A program made the position numbers and the translations under genes. From assembly GCA_903813345.2 (NCBI GenBank), contig CAIIXF020000001.1, positions 38,907,366-38,971,365 on the forward strand: a stretch of 64,000 nucleotides of DNA, in the 5' to 3' direction. Below the pieces are notes generated by a model. That model was not told the DNA's origin. It ran no database searches and worked only from the letters and a program-made list of their open reading frames with translations. This document shows positions 38,404 through 51,555 of this stretch, one piece after another. Source of the DNA: Owenia fusiformis. Lineage: Eukaryota; Annelida; Polychaeta; Sabellida; Oweniidae. Within the stretch, counting starts at the first letter, position 1. Each line of letters opens with the position of its first letter.

Positions 38404-39954
38404 TTACTCGGACTTAATTTTTTTTCTACCCGATCTACAGCAAGACTTAGATATAACCATCCTACAGCAACAAGTTAGTAACAGTGACACAATGCCCAAT
38501 CCCAGCATCATAATACACATAACATCCAGGAGAAGTAGCTGGTATAAAGGCATGTCAATGGAATGAGACTTGAGATGGTCAGAACCATACTTCAATACAT
38601 GCCTCACCCAGTGTGCAACTTTCTCTTGGGCAGGCGTTTGCTCTTTTACAATTGCAGAACAGCGCTTGATCTTATTCCTGTAAGTGTCATTTGTTGTGAG
38701 TTCTATCAAATTTTGTGTAAGGCTTTCTGTAGTAAATGTCTTCATTTGGAGGTCTAACCCAAAGCCTTTAACTCGCATCCTTACAGCATTGCTGAACTGG
38801 TCTCCAAACAGAGGGAATGTAAGAGTAGGTACACCATGGTAGACAGCCTCGAGTTGACCATTATTGCCACCATGTGAGATAAACAAAATGGTCTTGGGAT
38901 GTCCAAGAATATCATTCTGGGGTAGCCAATTCAAAGGAAGCACATTGTCAGGCACCTTCAAGGTAGTTTCACTGTTTCTCATAATAAATCTCAATTTAGG
39001 GAAAACTTTAAACGCATCAAAAAATTTCTTCAAAACACGATCAGGCATTTTTGAGAAAATGCTTCCAAATGTCATGATAACAATCCCATCTTTAGCCCCC
39101 TGGATGAAGCTTTCAATATTCTCTGGAAGGGGATGTGGATGGTGTGCTCCCATGCCTCCTACCATCTGATAATGTGGGGCAGTAACTCGTGGATAATCCA
39201 GACAAACATCTTGCAGATTGACAAGTACCAACTCAGACTGTTTGTAGAGAAAATCCATGCTAACAGCAGGCTTATTGGGGGCATATTCTGTGATAATACT
39301 ATTAGGATACAGGACAGCAGGAAGCACATTGAGCGCCATGAATTGGGCAAACGTGTTAATCACTCTCTGTGTAACAGACATGTTATCAGTAAACCAGAAA
39401 GCTGGCAATGGTTGAACTGAAGGCAGTCCAGTAACTCCTGAAGCAAGTGGATCATCTGAGGCTGTTAGTGTTATATATGGGATTGAATGTCGGTATGCTA
39501 ACACATACAAATACCTACAGAACAAAGTACCATCTATAATTGCTAAATTGAATTCAGTAGCATCCATCTGCTGTTTAAGCCCCTTGTCACCAAGTACATC
39601 TACTTTCTGATTGTCAACAAGGTTTTTTATAGTACTTAGTGTTGTCATTAGAGACACTGGTTCTTTATTTTCTTCAAACACATCATTCTCGATAGCTTTC
39701 CTTGAGTCATCACTCTTGTCACCATTCACACTGTCATATGTGATATAGTTTAATCCATGTTTATCGAGTGTTTTCTTATGACGAGGAGCAATAACAAAAG
39801 TGACAGAGTGCCCCTCCTTCACCAAGGTATGGGCTGTCACCACAAAGAAATTCACATGACTGACATGGTCAAAGGGCATCATCACCAGATTCTCGCAGCG
39901 GACAAGACAAATGAGTCCAAGTGTCATCAGGAGGTGACTTTGAAGCAACGACAT
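38404..39954 (-). CDS. UDP-glycosyltransferase, copy B
   Basis: One coding exon of 516 residues, nearly identical to copy A from signal peptide to tail. The signature keeps the Gly (ITHGGNNGQ in copy C, ISHGGNNGQ here), followed by the normal FPLFGDQ. H33, D141, the C-terminal anchor and the ending KKIKSE are all present. There are scattered substitutions compared with A and C, for example ITEYAPNKP for IAEYAPNKP and NTYRNKIKR near residue 420. No frameshift or stop is seen, so it looks functional. The gene start lies 4.69 kb from the matching point of copy A, which defines the basic tandem period. The same 5' UTR acceptor and TATA-like box are present upstream. Confidence 0.95.
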   Translation of the reverse strand: MSLLQSHLLMTLGLICLVRCENLVMMPFDHVSHVNFFVVTAHTLVKEGHSVTFVIAPRHKKTLDKHGLNYITYDSVNGDKSDDSRKAIENDVFEENKEPVSLMTTLSTIKNLVDNQKVDVLGDKGLKQQMDATEFNLAIIDGTLFCRYLYVLAYRHSIPYITLTASDDPLASGVTGLPSVQPLPAFWFTDNMSVTQRVINTFAQFMALNVLPAVLYPNSIITEYAPNKPAVSMDFLYKQSELVLVNLQDVCLDYPRVTAPHYQMVGGMGAHHPHPLPENIESFIQGAKDGIVIMTFGSIFSKMPDRVLKKFFDAFKVFPKLRFIMRNSETTLKVPDNVLPLNWLPQNDILGHPKTILFISHGGNNGQLEAVYHGVPTLTFPLFGDQFSNAVRMRVKGFGLDLQMKTFTTESLTQNLIELTTNDTYRNKIKRCSAIVKEQTPAQEKVAHWVRHVLKYGSDHLKSHSIDMPLYQLLLLDVMCIMMLGLGIVSLLLTCCCRMVISKSCCRSGRKKIKSE

Positions 39955-40129
39955 TCTGCACAGTTTCCTGAAAATAGTTCAAATTCAAATAAAAGAACAA
40001 CCTTATAAAAACAGAGCTTAAAGCGCCTCTGAACCATTGCAGTTTGATTAATTTCTGGAAAGAAACTAAAAGATGTTGAGATATGGTATTCATAACCCTA
40101 CCTATTCTTTAATTTAAAGTCCCCATGTA

Positions 40130-41500
40130 AAGTCACAGGAGGGGTGTCATAGAAGGGGTGTCAAACAAGTGACAGTGTTATGGGGGGGGGGGGTGTTACA
40201 AGGGTTGGTGACAAAAAGAAAGGGTGTCAAAGGAGGGGAGCATGTCACAGAGGGTGCGGGTGTCAAACAGGAGGATGGTGTTACAGGAGTTGGTGACAAA
40301 AAGAAAGGGGGTCACAGTAGGGGAGGATATCACAGAGGGGGGTGTCAAACAAGAAGACCGTGTTACAGGGGGAAGGGTGTTACAGGGAAGTGGCGTAGCG
40401 TGGGTATTTTGCGAGTGTATGCCAGGAGTGAGCAAAAAATGAGATTGCATTTGAAACTTTCTGGGTCGTTTTAAAATTTCAACTAATAAAATGTATTATT
40501 TTGTTTCTCACATATATGATCATTGTTATTAAACTACATGTATTCAGAATATCCAGTATTTTAAAAGTGTGGGGCAATTTTATATCAAAATCAACCTTTT
40601 CAAATTTTGAAAGTATGCCATGGTGTATATTATGCGTATATGAAGGGGTGTTACAGGGGTTGGTGACAAAAAGAAATGGTGTTACAGGAGGAGATTGTGT
40701 CACAGAGGATGGGGGTTTCAAACAAGAGGATGGTCTTATAAGGGGAGAGGTGTTACAGTGGTTGGGGATAAAAAGAAAGGGTGCCAGAGGAGAGGAGGAT
40801 ATTACAGAGGGGTTGTCAAATAAGACAGTGTTAAAGGAGAAGAAGACAGGGTGTTACAGGGGTATGTGAGAAAAAGAGTGTCACAGAGGGAGTTTAACAA
40901 GAGGACGGTGCTACAGGAGGTGTTACAGGGATCAGTGACAAAAAGAAAGGGTGTCAGAGGAGGGGAGGATATTACAGAAGTGGATGTCAAATAAGAGAAT
41001 GATGTGACAGGTTTATCCGTTTTATCCGTTGTCATCCCGCAGTGGGAGCAATAGGGAGTATCGATATAATAGGGAGTATGATATAATAGGGAATAATAGG
41101 TGATATAATAGGGAGTATGTGGATGTATGAGATAACAGGGAGCAGTATGAGATAACAGGGAGGAGTATGAGATAACAGGGAGGAGTATGAGATAACAGGG
41201 AGCAGTATGAGATAACAGGGAGGAGTATGAGATAACAGGGATGAGTATGAGATAACAGTGATATAACAGTGGATTCAACCTTGCAGATATAACAGGGATC
41301 AGATATGAAATAACAGTGATATAACAGTGGATTCAACCTTGCATAACATGTCCAAGAATAGCACAAGAGGCTAAATCTCACTGGGGGGTGTTACAAGGGT
41401 TGGTGACAAAAAGAAAGAAAGGGTGTCACAGGAGGGGAGGGTGTCACAGAGGGAGTCAAACAAAAGGGCAGTGTTACAGGGGTTTGTTTGGACATTAAGT
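40130..41500. repeat. Minisatellite arrays upstream of UGT copy B
   Basis: Three blocks of the same ~80-bp family as near copy A: about 40165-40400, 40645-41005 and 41385-41490. They are separated by unique sequence and by a different 20-bp array. The first block matches the copy A block almost base for base. The later ones are more diverged (units with gatattacagaggggttgtc). Confidence 0.85.
41121..41260. repeat. 20-bp tandem repeat
   Basis: Seven units of aggagtatgagataacaggg with one- or two-base variants in exact 20-bp register. It is flanked on the left by related ataatagggagtatg sequence. On the right is a ~59-bp direct repeat (ataacagtggattcaacctt at about 41263 and 41322). Confidence 0.9.
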
Positions 41501-42620
41501 CCAGAGCTGAATATGTCAGCACATGTTGATGATTGGTAAGTTAAAACAATTCTATCCTTATAACGTAACATATTTTCTATAGTTAAGTGAATTTCGGTCA
41601 CAAACCATTCAGAAACAACAGTTAAAACGAAGATTGTCCGCGTCAGATTTGATTGTACCACCTGGAAATCAATGGGGTTCTCTCATTTGCATAATCACGT
41701 GAGCCATAGACTGTTATGGGGGATTTCCGAAGCAGGGTGACACACATTAACAGCAAACTCAATCGCCACTTAATTACATTTCCCTGTTTATTTCCCTATT
41801 TTCATTTTTGACCCCCTCCCTGAAAATGGCTGTGGGGTATAACATGACATTTTTCCAAAACAAGGCTTGAACATCTTCGTACACGCGACTAAAATTGCTT
41901 GAAATACCATACAGAACCACCCCACAAAGTTTCATGATTTGTTCAATCAAAAATTATAAGAAACATGAATTCCGTGTACTAATATACAAATTGCCATTGT
42001 TGACAGGACAACATTATCGGCAATTGTAAAACTGTAATGACTTGAATTAACTAAGGATAAGGTGATTATTTTAGAAAAGTTTAATGACAAATTTTCAAAT
42101 AAACAAGTAGTGTAACAAATTGAACAGGAACATTTTCAAAAAAATTTCCTTTGTTTAAATCTGGTCAAAATTGTTTTGGACAAGACAACACGGTACATTT
42201 TTTCAATGACTGTAAATATTTATTGGATAAACTTTTGTAGGTTACAAATGATGAATAGATGTTTAATTTGGCAATCCCTATTAAATCAATGCATGACTAT
42301 CAATGGTGATAATGTTGATAGTAAACAGAATGAAATATCCATTCAAAAAATTATAAATTCTCATTGATCATGTAAGGGTGAAGAATGATTCACTAGACTA
42401 CTAATCTAATTTATAAAACTATATTCTAGTATACATCTGACTCTGTATTAATTATCTATAAAAATGTGTCTGTGTATTAATGTTCTTTTCTAAGCATATC
42501 TTATATTATGGACATTCAAAAATGAAAGGAAACTCTTCCTTAACTTATTTATTTTTTTATTTTCACTTTCACTTTTAACATAGAGCAAATGGTGATAAAT
42601 AAATTAAATAAAAAAATAAG
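41501..42620. other. Intergenic, includes 3'-flank fragment of UGT copy C
   Basis: 41501-41990 shows no gene or recognised repeat. 41990-42620 matches the 3' flanks of copies A (32960-33420) and B (36110-36612), showing where the third tandem unit begins before it is interrupted at about 42620. Confidence 0.7.
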
Positions 42621-42639
42621 TACCGTGGGTACTGGGCTC

Positions 42640-44060
42640 ACATGGTGTTGCTCAAAAGTGAAGTGTCATGATGGCCAAAATAACAGAAAATAAAAAAAAC
42701 GGATATAATTTTTTGTTTATTTTTTGTAACAAAATTATTTCAAGCCACTTGCCACTATTTTGGACTGACTGAGAGACAGATGGACAAATCGATGTTAAGT
42801 AAAACGGCTGAAAAAAAACGGATATAATTTTTTGCCAATTATTTGTAACAAAATTATTTCATACAACTACGCTTTACAGTGACATGGCTTTTTGCAATGC
42901 AGGACACCTGAAATTATTTGTAAAGCTTGGAAATGGGCCAAAATTGAATTTCGCGAGACAAAAATGGCGACCATTTTAAAAATAGGCAAGCTTTTGAACC
43001 AGGAGTCATAGGGGAGTTTTTTGTATTGATGTTGAACAAAAATAACTTGAAACTGGAATCCTATTGACAGAGGTTTTAAGCAAATGGTCCAAAAGAGGAT
43101 TTTGCGAGACAGATTTACAAATCAATGGTAACTAAAATGGCTGAAAATAAAAAAACGGATATAATATACAACAACTCTTTACAGTAATATGGCTTTCTAC
43201 AATGCAGGACAGCTGAAATTATTTGTAAAGCTAGGAAATGGGTCAAAAGTGAATTTCGCGAGACAAGAATGGCAGCCATCTTGAAAATAGGCGAGCTTTT
43301 GAACCAAGAGTCATAGGAGAGTTTTTTGTATTAATGTTGAACAAAATTAACCTTAAACGGGAATCCTATTGACAGAGGGTTTAAGGCAAATGGTCCAAAA
43401 GTGGATTTTGCGAGACAGATGGACAAATCAATGTTAACTAAAATGGCTGAAAATAAAAAAAAATGGATGTAATTTTTTGCTGATTTTTCGTAACAAAATT
43501 ATTTCATACATCTGCTTTTTACATTGACATGGATTTTTACAATGTAGGACACTTGAAATTATTTGTAAAGCTAGGAAATGGGTCAAAAGTGAATTTCGCG
43601 AGACAAAAATGGCGGCCATTTTGAAAATAGGTGAGCTTTTGAACCAGGAGTCATAGGGGAGTTTTCTGTATTGATGTTTAACAGAAACAACTTAAAACAG
43701 GAATCCTATCGACAGAGGTTTTAAAACGTGACAAATGGACAAATCAATGTTAACTAAAATGGCTGAAAATAAAAAAACAGATATAATTTTTCGCTGATTT
43801 TTTGTAACAAAATTATTTCATATATCTACTCTTTACATTGACTTGGATTTTTTCAATGTAGGACACCTGAAATTATTTGTAAAGCTAGGAAATGTGTCAA
43901 AAGTGAATTTCGCGAGACTAAAATGGCGGACATTTTGAAAATAGGCGAGCTTTTGAACCAGGAGTCAAAGGGGAGTTTTCTGTATGGATATTGAACAGAA
44001 ATAACTTAAAACAGGAATCCTATCGACAGAGGTTTTAAAAAGTGCCACTATTGTTGACGG
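42640..44060. repeat. ~300-330-bp tandem repeat, about 4.5 units
   Basis: Each unit starts near atggctgaaaataaaaaaac (about 42805, 43139, 43443 and 43759; partial at 42674). It then runs through ttatttgtaaagctaggaaa, gaatttcgcgagac, aaaatggcggccatttt and gaaccaggagtcatagg. The array ends with ggatggacggacgg. Non-coding. Confidence 0.85.
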
Positions 44061-44089
44061 ATGGACGGACGGTACTACGCCCCTTTGGG

Positions 44090-44640
44090 GGTTTGTGTGG
44101 TATTCACGTTATGTGGTATATATTCTCTGTGGTATATTTACATTGTGTGGTAAATTGTCATATTGTGTGGTTGTCCAAGAATTGTTACGCCCAAATTGGG
44201 GTTTGTGTGGCATTAACTTTATGTGGTATTATGTTCTGTGGTATCATTTCATTGTATGGTACATTTTTCTCTTGCGTGGTACCAATGAAATGATACAACA
44301 AATCTTAATACCACATAAGGTTAATGCCACACAAAGCACCCTGCTTAGCATAGGATCAATTATATAGTTGTTTACCACATAAGATGAATTCCACATAGAC
44401 ATAAGGGTATGCTTGAACCACACAAGAGAAAAATGCACTATTCAGTGAAATGATACCACAGAACATAACACCACATAAAGGTAAATGCCACACAAACCCA
44501 CTTTGCTTAGCATAGAATCAACAATTATATAGTTGTTTTACCACATAAAATGAATTCCACATAGACATAAAGGTATGTTTTAACCACACAAAGAGAAAAA
44601 TGTAAATAAGGAAATAAAAATATATACCATAGGCCTATGT
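44090..44640. repeat. TGTGGTAT-rich repeat, left part
   Basis: 44090-44280 has repeated tgtgtggtat/ttatgtggtat in one direction. 44300-44600 has the reverse (accacataa, tgccacacaaa) in two ~155-bp direct copies (44305-44440 and 44460-44600). The matching inverted part lies at 45805-46005, on the other side of a mariner element. Confidence 0.8.
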
Positions 44641-44745
44641 ATTACATATTATTTTATATTATATACAATTGAATTATATGTAATTGAATTGAATTGTCTC
44701 TTGTCTTTTCTAGAATTTATTGCAATTTTCTAATATATATATATA

Positions 44746-45793
44746 CAGGGTGTTCCAAAAGTAACAGGACTGGTGCTGGCATTTAGTTAAATATGCACCA
44801 ATCATCTTCAAAATTCTACATAATGTACTTTCATGTATCGTTACTTAGACTGCAAAGTTTCTACAAAATATATGAAACTCGGGTTGAGTTATGGTTGCTA
44901 TAGTAACATGACATCACAATACCCGGGGCAACATTCCACGCAAAAAGTTACAGAGACATTAAGCATTTTGTACATGCCATATCATTTTGTACATGCTATA
45001 TCAAAGTTGAAATGCAACAACTGGTGGGCATTACATTTGTTTTACGTCATTTAATATTTCTATGTATCCTCTACTTTGAAAAATAGGCTTCTCTTTGGTC
45101 AGTACAAGAGTAGTACTCTGTATCCATGACCCAAACACATGAGTGAACCCATTTGAGAGCATGTCACGCAGGGTCGATTGGACAATTTGGAGAAGGTCAT
45201 TCTCATCTTTAAAGGTCGTACAGCACTTATTAGCATTCCGTTCTCAATATAAGTAAAAATCAGATATTGCATGATCAGAGGAGTATGGTGCATGGTTTTA
45301 GACCCTCAAGACCTATAAGTTCCTCTATAGCTGCATGGTCTTTAATGCCGACCTGCGGGCAGGCGCGCTATCAAGGTAGATGACTGGCTTCAAATTGGAT
45401 CTTTATTTAGACTGTACTGTGATATTCCAGGAAATTGAATAAATGTTATTATCATTATGAAATTATACTTGAATCTGAGTTGTATAGCAACAACTTTACA
45501 ACAAAGGACTTAATAAAATAAACAAGAACTTTTGGATTATAATAGGTGAATTAGATACTTTATTCAGTAATACAAAAATGTTAGATATCACATTTTCAGG
45601 ACAAAAGTTGCCCCGGGTATTGGAATGGCATGTTACTATAGTAACCATAACTCTAACCGCATTTCATCATTTTTTCTGAAACTTTATAATTTAAGTTGCA
45701 ATACTTCAAAGTACAATTTGTGAAAATTTGAAGATACTCAGTGCATAATTGACAAAATGCCAGCACCAGTCCTATTACTTTTGGAACACCCTG
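44746..45793 (-). mobile_element. Mariner-type element inserted in TGTGGTAT repeat, transposase decayed
   Basis: 1048 bp, TA-flanked (44744-44745 and 45794-45795). The ends are cagggtgttccaaaagtaac and its inverse, and the inverted repeats continue for ~200 bp (through ggttgctatagtaacatg). On the minus strand, broken frames read FKDENDLLQIVQSTLRDML and FQSRGYIEI, resembling the C-terminal part of such transposases. No intact frame remains. Confidence 0.85.
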
Positions 45794-45799
45794 TATATA

Positions 45800-46010
45800 T
45801 AACTGATGTTCTGTGGTATTTCACTGTGTGTATTAAATTCCAAAATCCCCTTATATCTATGTGGAGCTCATCTTATGTGGTAAAACACCTATATAATTGA
45901 TGTTCTGTGGTATTAAATTCAAAGATGCCCTTAAGTCTATGTGGAACTCATCTTATGTGGTAAAACACCTTTTTAATTGATCCTATGCAAAGCAATTAAA
46001 CTGGTGGTTT
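45800..46010. repeat. TGTGGTAT repeat, right part
   Basis: Two ~90-bp direct copies containing ttgatgttctgtggtatt, ctatgtgga and catcttatgtggtaaaacac. They are reverse complements of the units at 44305-44600. Together these two parts form one interrupted element. Confidence 0.8.
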
Positions 46011-49000
46011 ATATTATTTAGCTTTGGCATTAGTTACCCAGAGTATCAGCTTCTTTTTAAGTAAGCTTTGACGATCTTCAGCAAAATTATGGTTTAATGA
46101 CTCTACCGCGATGGCGTTTGTTCCTCCAATCAGAGAGCAGAGATAAAACACGCTTGTACATATGATAGTCATTGAAAAATCAACGATCGATCCTAATTGG
46201 CTCGGAAAATTCAAAGGATCGTTGCTCATCCTAGTAGATGAACTCTCTCTGGAGAGCAAAGCAAGCGAATGTAAAGGGTAGGCATTAGTATTTCATTGAG
46301 GTGAATAAACGACGCATTGAATATATTGTTTAAGAAAATATAATGTATATCCAAAATTTGCTACCACGGGTTGTTTACACACCAACTGTTGTAAATACGT
46401 ACAATCAAAAACGAGACTGTAAATTGAGATAATTATGTGTGGATATGCTCTTGTTAATTGGCATTGGCTCATGGGCAATGAGCAACACAAATTAAAAATC
46501 CATGCTTAGCTGCCTTATATTATCATCATTCACTCATTATTCATTCATCAGGCTATTAGCATGGGATCCAAGCAGGGCACGCCTTAAGCGTCTGACAGCC
46601 GGACTTGTCCGATTAAATAATGACAAGACCGGCTCAAAATCACAATTAGCCGGTCATTGTGACCGAGACCTTGTCCAATCTATAAGCCTTAGCGTAGATA
46701 TCGTGTCCGAGGCCTAAACATTTTGAGATGACCCTTAAACTGTTGGCTGTTCATTTGTTTTTTATCTCCCCTTTCCATGAAAATCAATCTACACGTATAA
46801 CGACATGATAAATTATAATCGATAGGGAGTTAAGTTTTAAATAGAACAGCCTCATTTATAATGCTAATTTAATTCTTGTCTCGGAGAAAAAGCCGAACAT
46901 CTCCAAATATAGTAATCGGAAAGTACCGAATCACAAATAGATACCTCCGGTGATCTCCAAATAAGGAGTTCTTGACCCGAGTTCATCTAAAGATGGCGAA
47001 ACCACTCGAAAAGTATGGATTCATATTCATATTTAGTTTTAAAACTGATTGTGCCAAGCGTAATTCTTAAGGTACGTAAAAAACTAATCGATTATAGTAC
47101 TTCAAGTACTACTTATGGATCAAATAGACGTAGCGATTTCGGCCATTTTCAGTGATATATTGCACAATAGTACGACTTTTCACAGATCAATTTTTGAAAA
47201 TAGCGCATTGAAAATTTTGACCAGGAAGATTTGCTCATGACTGCAGATTTTGGAGAGGTGTTGGTCATCTTGACCAGCAGGTTTTGTATTTGACCACTTA
47301 AAAATTGGATCTTGCCGGACATCTTGACCAGCAAGGAAAATTTGCTTAAGGCATGCCCTGGATCCAAGTCATTTCAACCAATCATATTTTACAATTTGGG
47401 CAACATGTTTTTACTTTTATTCGAAGCATTGGATAAATATCTTCAACTTCCATGTGGGAATTGTGTTTTCCATGATGCAATATTTTTTTATAAAGCAATA
47501 ATGAAGACATTGTCAAAATAAGGAGTTGCGTCTATGTTAAAAAGTCGCAATCACTCCACTGCATAATGATCAAAGTCTCATTGCTACGGCAATGAATTTC
47601 ATTCATGGACAAATTGTTTTGGTATATTTTATTGAATAAAATTATATTTACCGTATTGTTGAAATTCAATACAACATTTTGAATATTTCATCAAAGAACG
47701 GGCCCGATCGCGAGCTCTCCCATGAATGCATCTGACTAAAATTAGAGCCCATTTGAGAATTAACGAAATATCACAATGAGAATAAAAAATAACAATATGT
47801 TTTTCAAATTTATGATGACAAGAACGTCTTTTACCCGTGTCCTTGAACAATTTTATTAATTTTCTTACATTTAATGCGAAATATAAATTTTAAATTAGTA
47901 ATTGCTGAATAAAACAATGCAAGTCGGATCTAATTCATAATTTATGATAGTTGTTACCACTCACTTTTTGACATTAATTAGTCAATTTATTAATTTATAA
48001 TATCATTTAATATCATTGATATTTATTTTGATATCATTGATATTTATACCAATATTGTAAAGAATCTAATAGTAATTGTTACTATTTTGTATTATGTTGG
48101 TTCAACCAGGTAGCAGTCGATGGAGTTAATATTTGATTGACACCTGAGATTGTACTTGATAACTTGATACTAGTTTAAACCGGTTGAGCTAATTATAGTA
48201 CAAGATTCTATTTTTAAGCTTATTCTGTCAGGTGGAACTAATATATCAGTAACCGCTTTTAGCAGGTTTTGAACAGGTTTCTGATGCAATATGCGTGGGC
48301 GATTGTGCAATTATTGCACAACTTTTGCCTGTTATTGCGCAATCCTGACAGAATGATTTATGTTATTTTACTTGTATATAAGCAACCACGGATTCACAAT
48401 CAAACATTCTGAATTCTGGATTGGGATCACCTTCTGAAAAATTCAACATTTGGATCACAACTACTATATTCTAGATTCATATTTTGGATCGCACAATCTG
48501 ATGTTCTAATACGGGATCACCTTCGCGGATACTCTTGAGTTGGGAACACAACAACACTTAGAGGCGAGAATTATCTCAAAGACGTCCAAGATTGTGAATC
48601 CAGGTTGCAGATGAAAGCATAAATAAAGAATAAATAAGTTACAACAGCATTTGTTAATCGTTATCGAGATGAGATACCTGTGAGTACCGGAAACCTACAA
48701 GATCCCGGAATAATCGAACATCGATCACGTAACCGTCACGGGTGATTGGGTTCATAATGATATACAGGCTTAAGTCAGTGGGTCAGACTATTAACCAATG
48801 AGGGTAGCTTAAGTTTTTTTAATATGCAAATCGTTTAGAAGCTTTAGATGGGGTTTTATTCTTCATGATGCTATTTGTAGCAGAAGATCTACTTCAATTT
48901 AATAATTAATGTGACAATCTATAATCAGTATATCGCAAAGATTAACTGCTCATTGAAAAGCGCGTGTTATCTTATAAAAATAGTGACATTAAAGTCTAAA

Positions 49001-49735
49001 AAGACAACCCATCGGGGGAGTACAGATATTGGATGTAAAATCTTAAAATTAAAGATAAACAATGGGGGGAGTGCAGACATTGGAAGAAAAAGCCAGAAGA
49101 TACAGTACACAAATTTCCAAACTTCACACCATGACTTGCCGTCAGGCCGGGACGTCAGGATCGCTTGTTTATGGTGTTTATAGATAGAATTCACTTTGTC
49201 TGAACGTTTAGTTCATTTCTAGTTACTTTATCAGTAAATAATTGCCCCGATGAGCCCGAAGTGCACACGCAAACATGCTGTTCGGACCAGCTGGCATGAT
49301 CTAAGCTTTGAAAGTATGCATACTGTACTTCTCTTGGTCTACATTTAATAAATATTGCACGGCCTAGTGCTATACCTATTTATTTTTTCATTTCTCGTTT
49401 CCTCTGCAATCGTTGATAACAAACAGAAAATGGAAATATTTTTAAGTTGAACCTCCGGATAAATCTGCATCCAACAATTTATTGTTACTTTAATTTAACA
49501 ATGTGCTGAATAATTTGTTTAATTTGGGAAGAGGTCCGGGACTTCTAGACGTAAAGTCTGCCAGTTATGAATCGAAATTAAATCGTAAATAAATAAAAAT
49601 ACAATTGAACAAAAGACTAATAAATGCTTTTCATTGATTCTCACACTTTGAAACATTGACAATTTTATCAAAAAGTACTTAGGATGGAGGTATATTTGAA
49701 TTTGCGGCCAGGCATCTTTGTAATGGGCGATAATA
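46011..49735. other. Intergenic, no gene seen
   Basis: Only short chance frames. gatccaagcagggcacgcct near 46565 reappears inverted and diverged near 47346-47367 (cttaaggcatgccctggatc), suggesting two decayed copies of a dispersed repeat. No RNA gene could be recognised. Confidence 0.55.
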
Positions 49736-49910
49736 AAAAATAACCTAGCGACAATTAACGTTCCCGCACGTCGATTAAAATGTTACACGTCAACTGACGC
49801 GATTGGTTACACATGCGCAATTGAAAAAGATAGAACGTCAATTAACGTAGTATCCGTCAATCAACTACAACGACGTTAATTGACGAGATAAACGTTAAAT
49901 GACCTAATCG
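49736..49910. repeat. Cluster of ACGTCAATTAACGT-like palindromes
   Basis: Within 175 bp the motifs acaattaacgtt, acgtcaactgacg, acgtcaattaacgt, acgttaattgacg and aacgttaaatgacc occur in close succession. Each is a near-palindrome of the same sequence. No coding sequence. Confidence 0.6.
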
Positions 49911-51555
49911 TCTCCACTGAGAAACCATGACATCAATAATATAATTTTAATCCAATGTGGATGTACACCATTGATTTTAATATGTAAGGGATTTAATATT
50001 GCATGCTTCTTTAAAGTCATAACTGTGGTTTGATATAACAGATACACTGTACAATTTCTCTGAAAAAATAATGTTCATACATTAGAATAATGTACTTGTG
50101 GTAAGATTTTTTAATTTTTAAAATTATTTTTCCTGCCCCTGGCAGGCCCCCGACAGCCTCCCGGCACAATTTCCACCACAAACTGCCCCCAAAATCTCCC
50201 CTTGTCACAACCCCGGCACTTTAATAATGCCGACCCCGTCAACCCTGCCGACCCTAGACTGTATCCTTCGTCTGAATAAATATTCAGACTGTAAGTCACC
50301 TATTGTAAAATGTGGTGTTGTATAAATGTTACAAATAAGTTTGTTAAATGATAAAATGATTACCTTATAAAGTACTTACAATATTATTTTTTCGTATATT
50401 GTCCTCTTACTGAAGATATTCATAAAATGTACAGACGCTTCTTGTAGCGAAGCCATTGATTAGGTCAAGCCATTTTGGCAATGCCAATTCTCACGATAAA
50501 CGAGATTTAGCCAGTGACGTCAGTCTATTTGTAAACAAATAACACGTGGAGCGGACGGAAGCGTGTTGATAAATTCCATTTGTGCGGGAATTTATTAGAT
50601 CTAGTCATTTATTATCATTATCCCGATTAATTTTCTTCATTTATAGTAAATAGAGCGGAAATATTCATGAAGAAGGCCGAGGTAATCAAGTGGTCATGTG
50701 TTGTCAAAGTTCAAAATTTGCATATCTCGTTTGGATCTCGTGAACTCAAACGTCCTTGACATTGATTTCGCGATGTACTTATAAACACATCCTGAAGTTT
50801 TGGTGAGTCTGAACATTTCATTATTTTATATCAACTTGTACCCGCCTTATACAAATATTTTTGCTTCTAGTTTAAGATGAACATCTCTTCAACATATTCA
50901 CCAATTTTCAAGGTGAACATTCTTGTAATAAACGAGAAATTTATGTGCAAAAAATATCACCGAGATTTCCACAGGAAATATATCAATCATAACAGACCGA
51001 ATATTATATTCGGTCTGTTGGATACATACTACTGCCGACCCCAAAATGTTAAATTCCCATTGAGAATTTTTTTGCCCTTAGCAAATTGACAACCCCCGGT
51101 TGCCGGCAAACCCCAGAGCTTTTCGCAAGGTCTATAACATGAGCATTGAAATAATTTCACAAGCTTGGGTGTAATACAGTTCCTTGTGTGGGAATCAATA
51201 TACTTGCATTTGATAAAAATGACCATTTTTCTATTTGTTATGGAAATTCATACTCATTACATCTTTAACTGACTTATTCTTTCTCATTTATTGTCAAAGT
51301 TCTTATAAATCATTGGTGATTTATGCATAAATCATAAAATTATGGGAATGTTCTTACCTCACATGTGTGTTAGAAGCCCTCCATTTTGTTTCTTAATTCA
51401 ATTGACCAATGAAAACAAAGATTACAAATATGCAAATTTGATAAAGATATGAGGTCTCTGATTGGTTTTCAGTGAATGCTCCTTCTCCAATCATAATCTA
51501 GTACAGAGATGTAATAGAGGAGGGCAATTTGAAAATTTTGTGGAGTCATGGACAA
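49911..51555. other. Intergenic, no gene seen; perfect palindrome at 50991-51019
   Basis: Contains a perfect 14-bp-stem hairpin (aacagaccgaatat, one base, then its inverse) at 50991-51019. Two C-rich tracts (50130-50260 and 51030-51115) share gccgacccc-type words. No gene was recognised. Confidence 0.55.

Noticed and set aside
41036-41340. CRISPR-like regular array
   Set aside because: Units are contiguous 20-bp tandem repeats without spacers, in an animal genome.
46556-46720. Possible structured RNA or SINE (agccggacttgtc ... gacaagaccggct hairpin)
   Set aside because: The stem is short with a mismatch, no polymerase III boxes or tail were seen, and a diverged inverted relative near 47.3 kb suggests an ordinary dispersed repeat.
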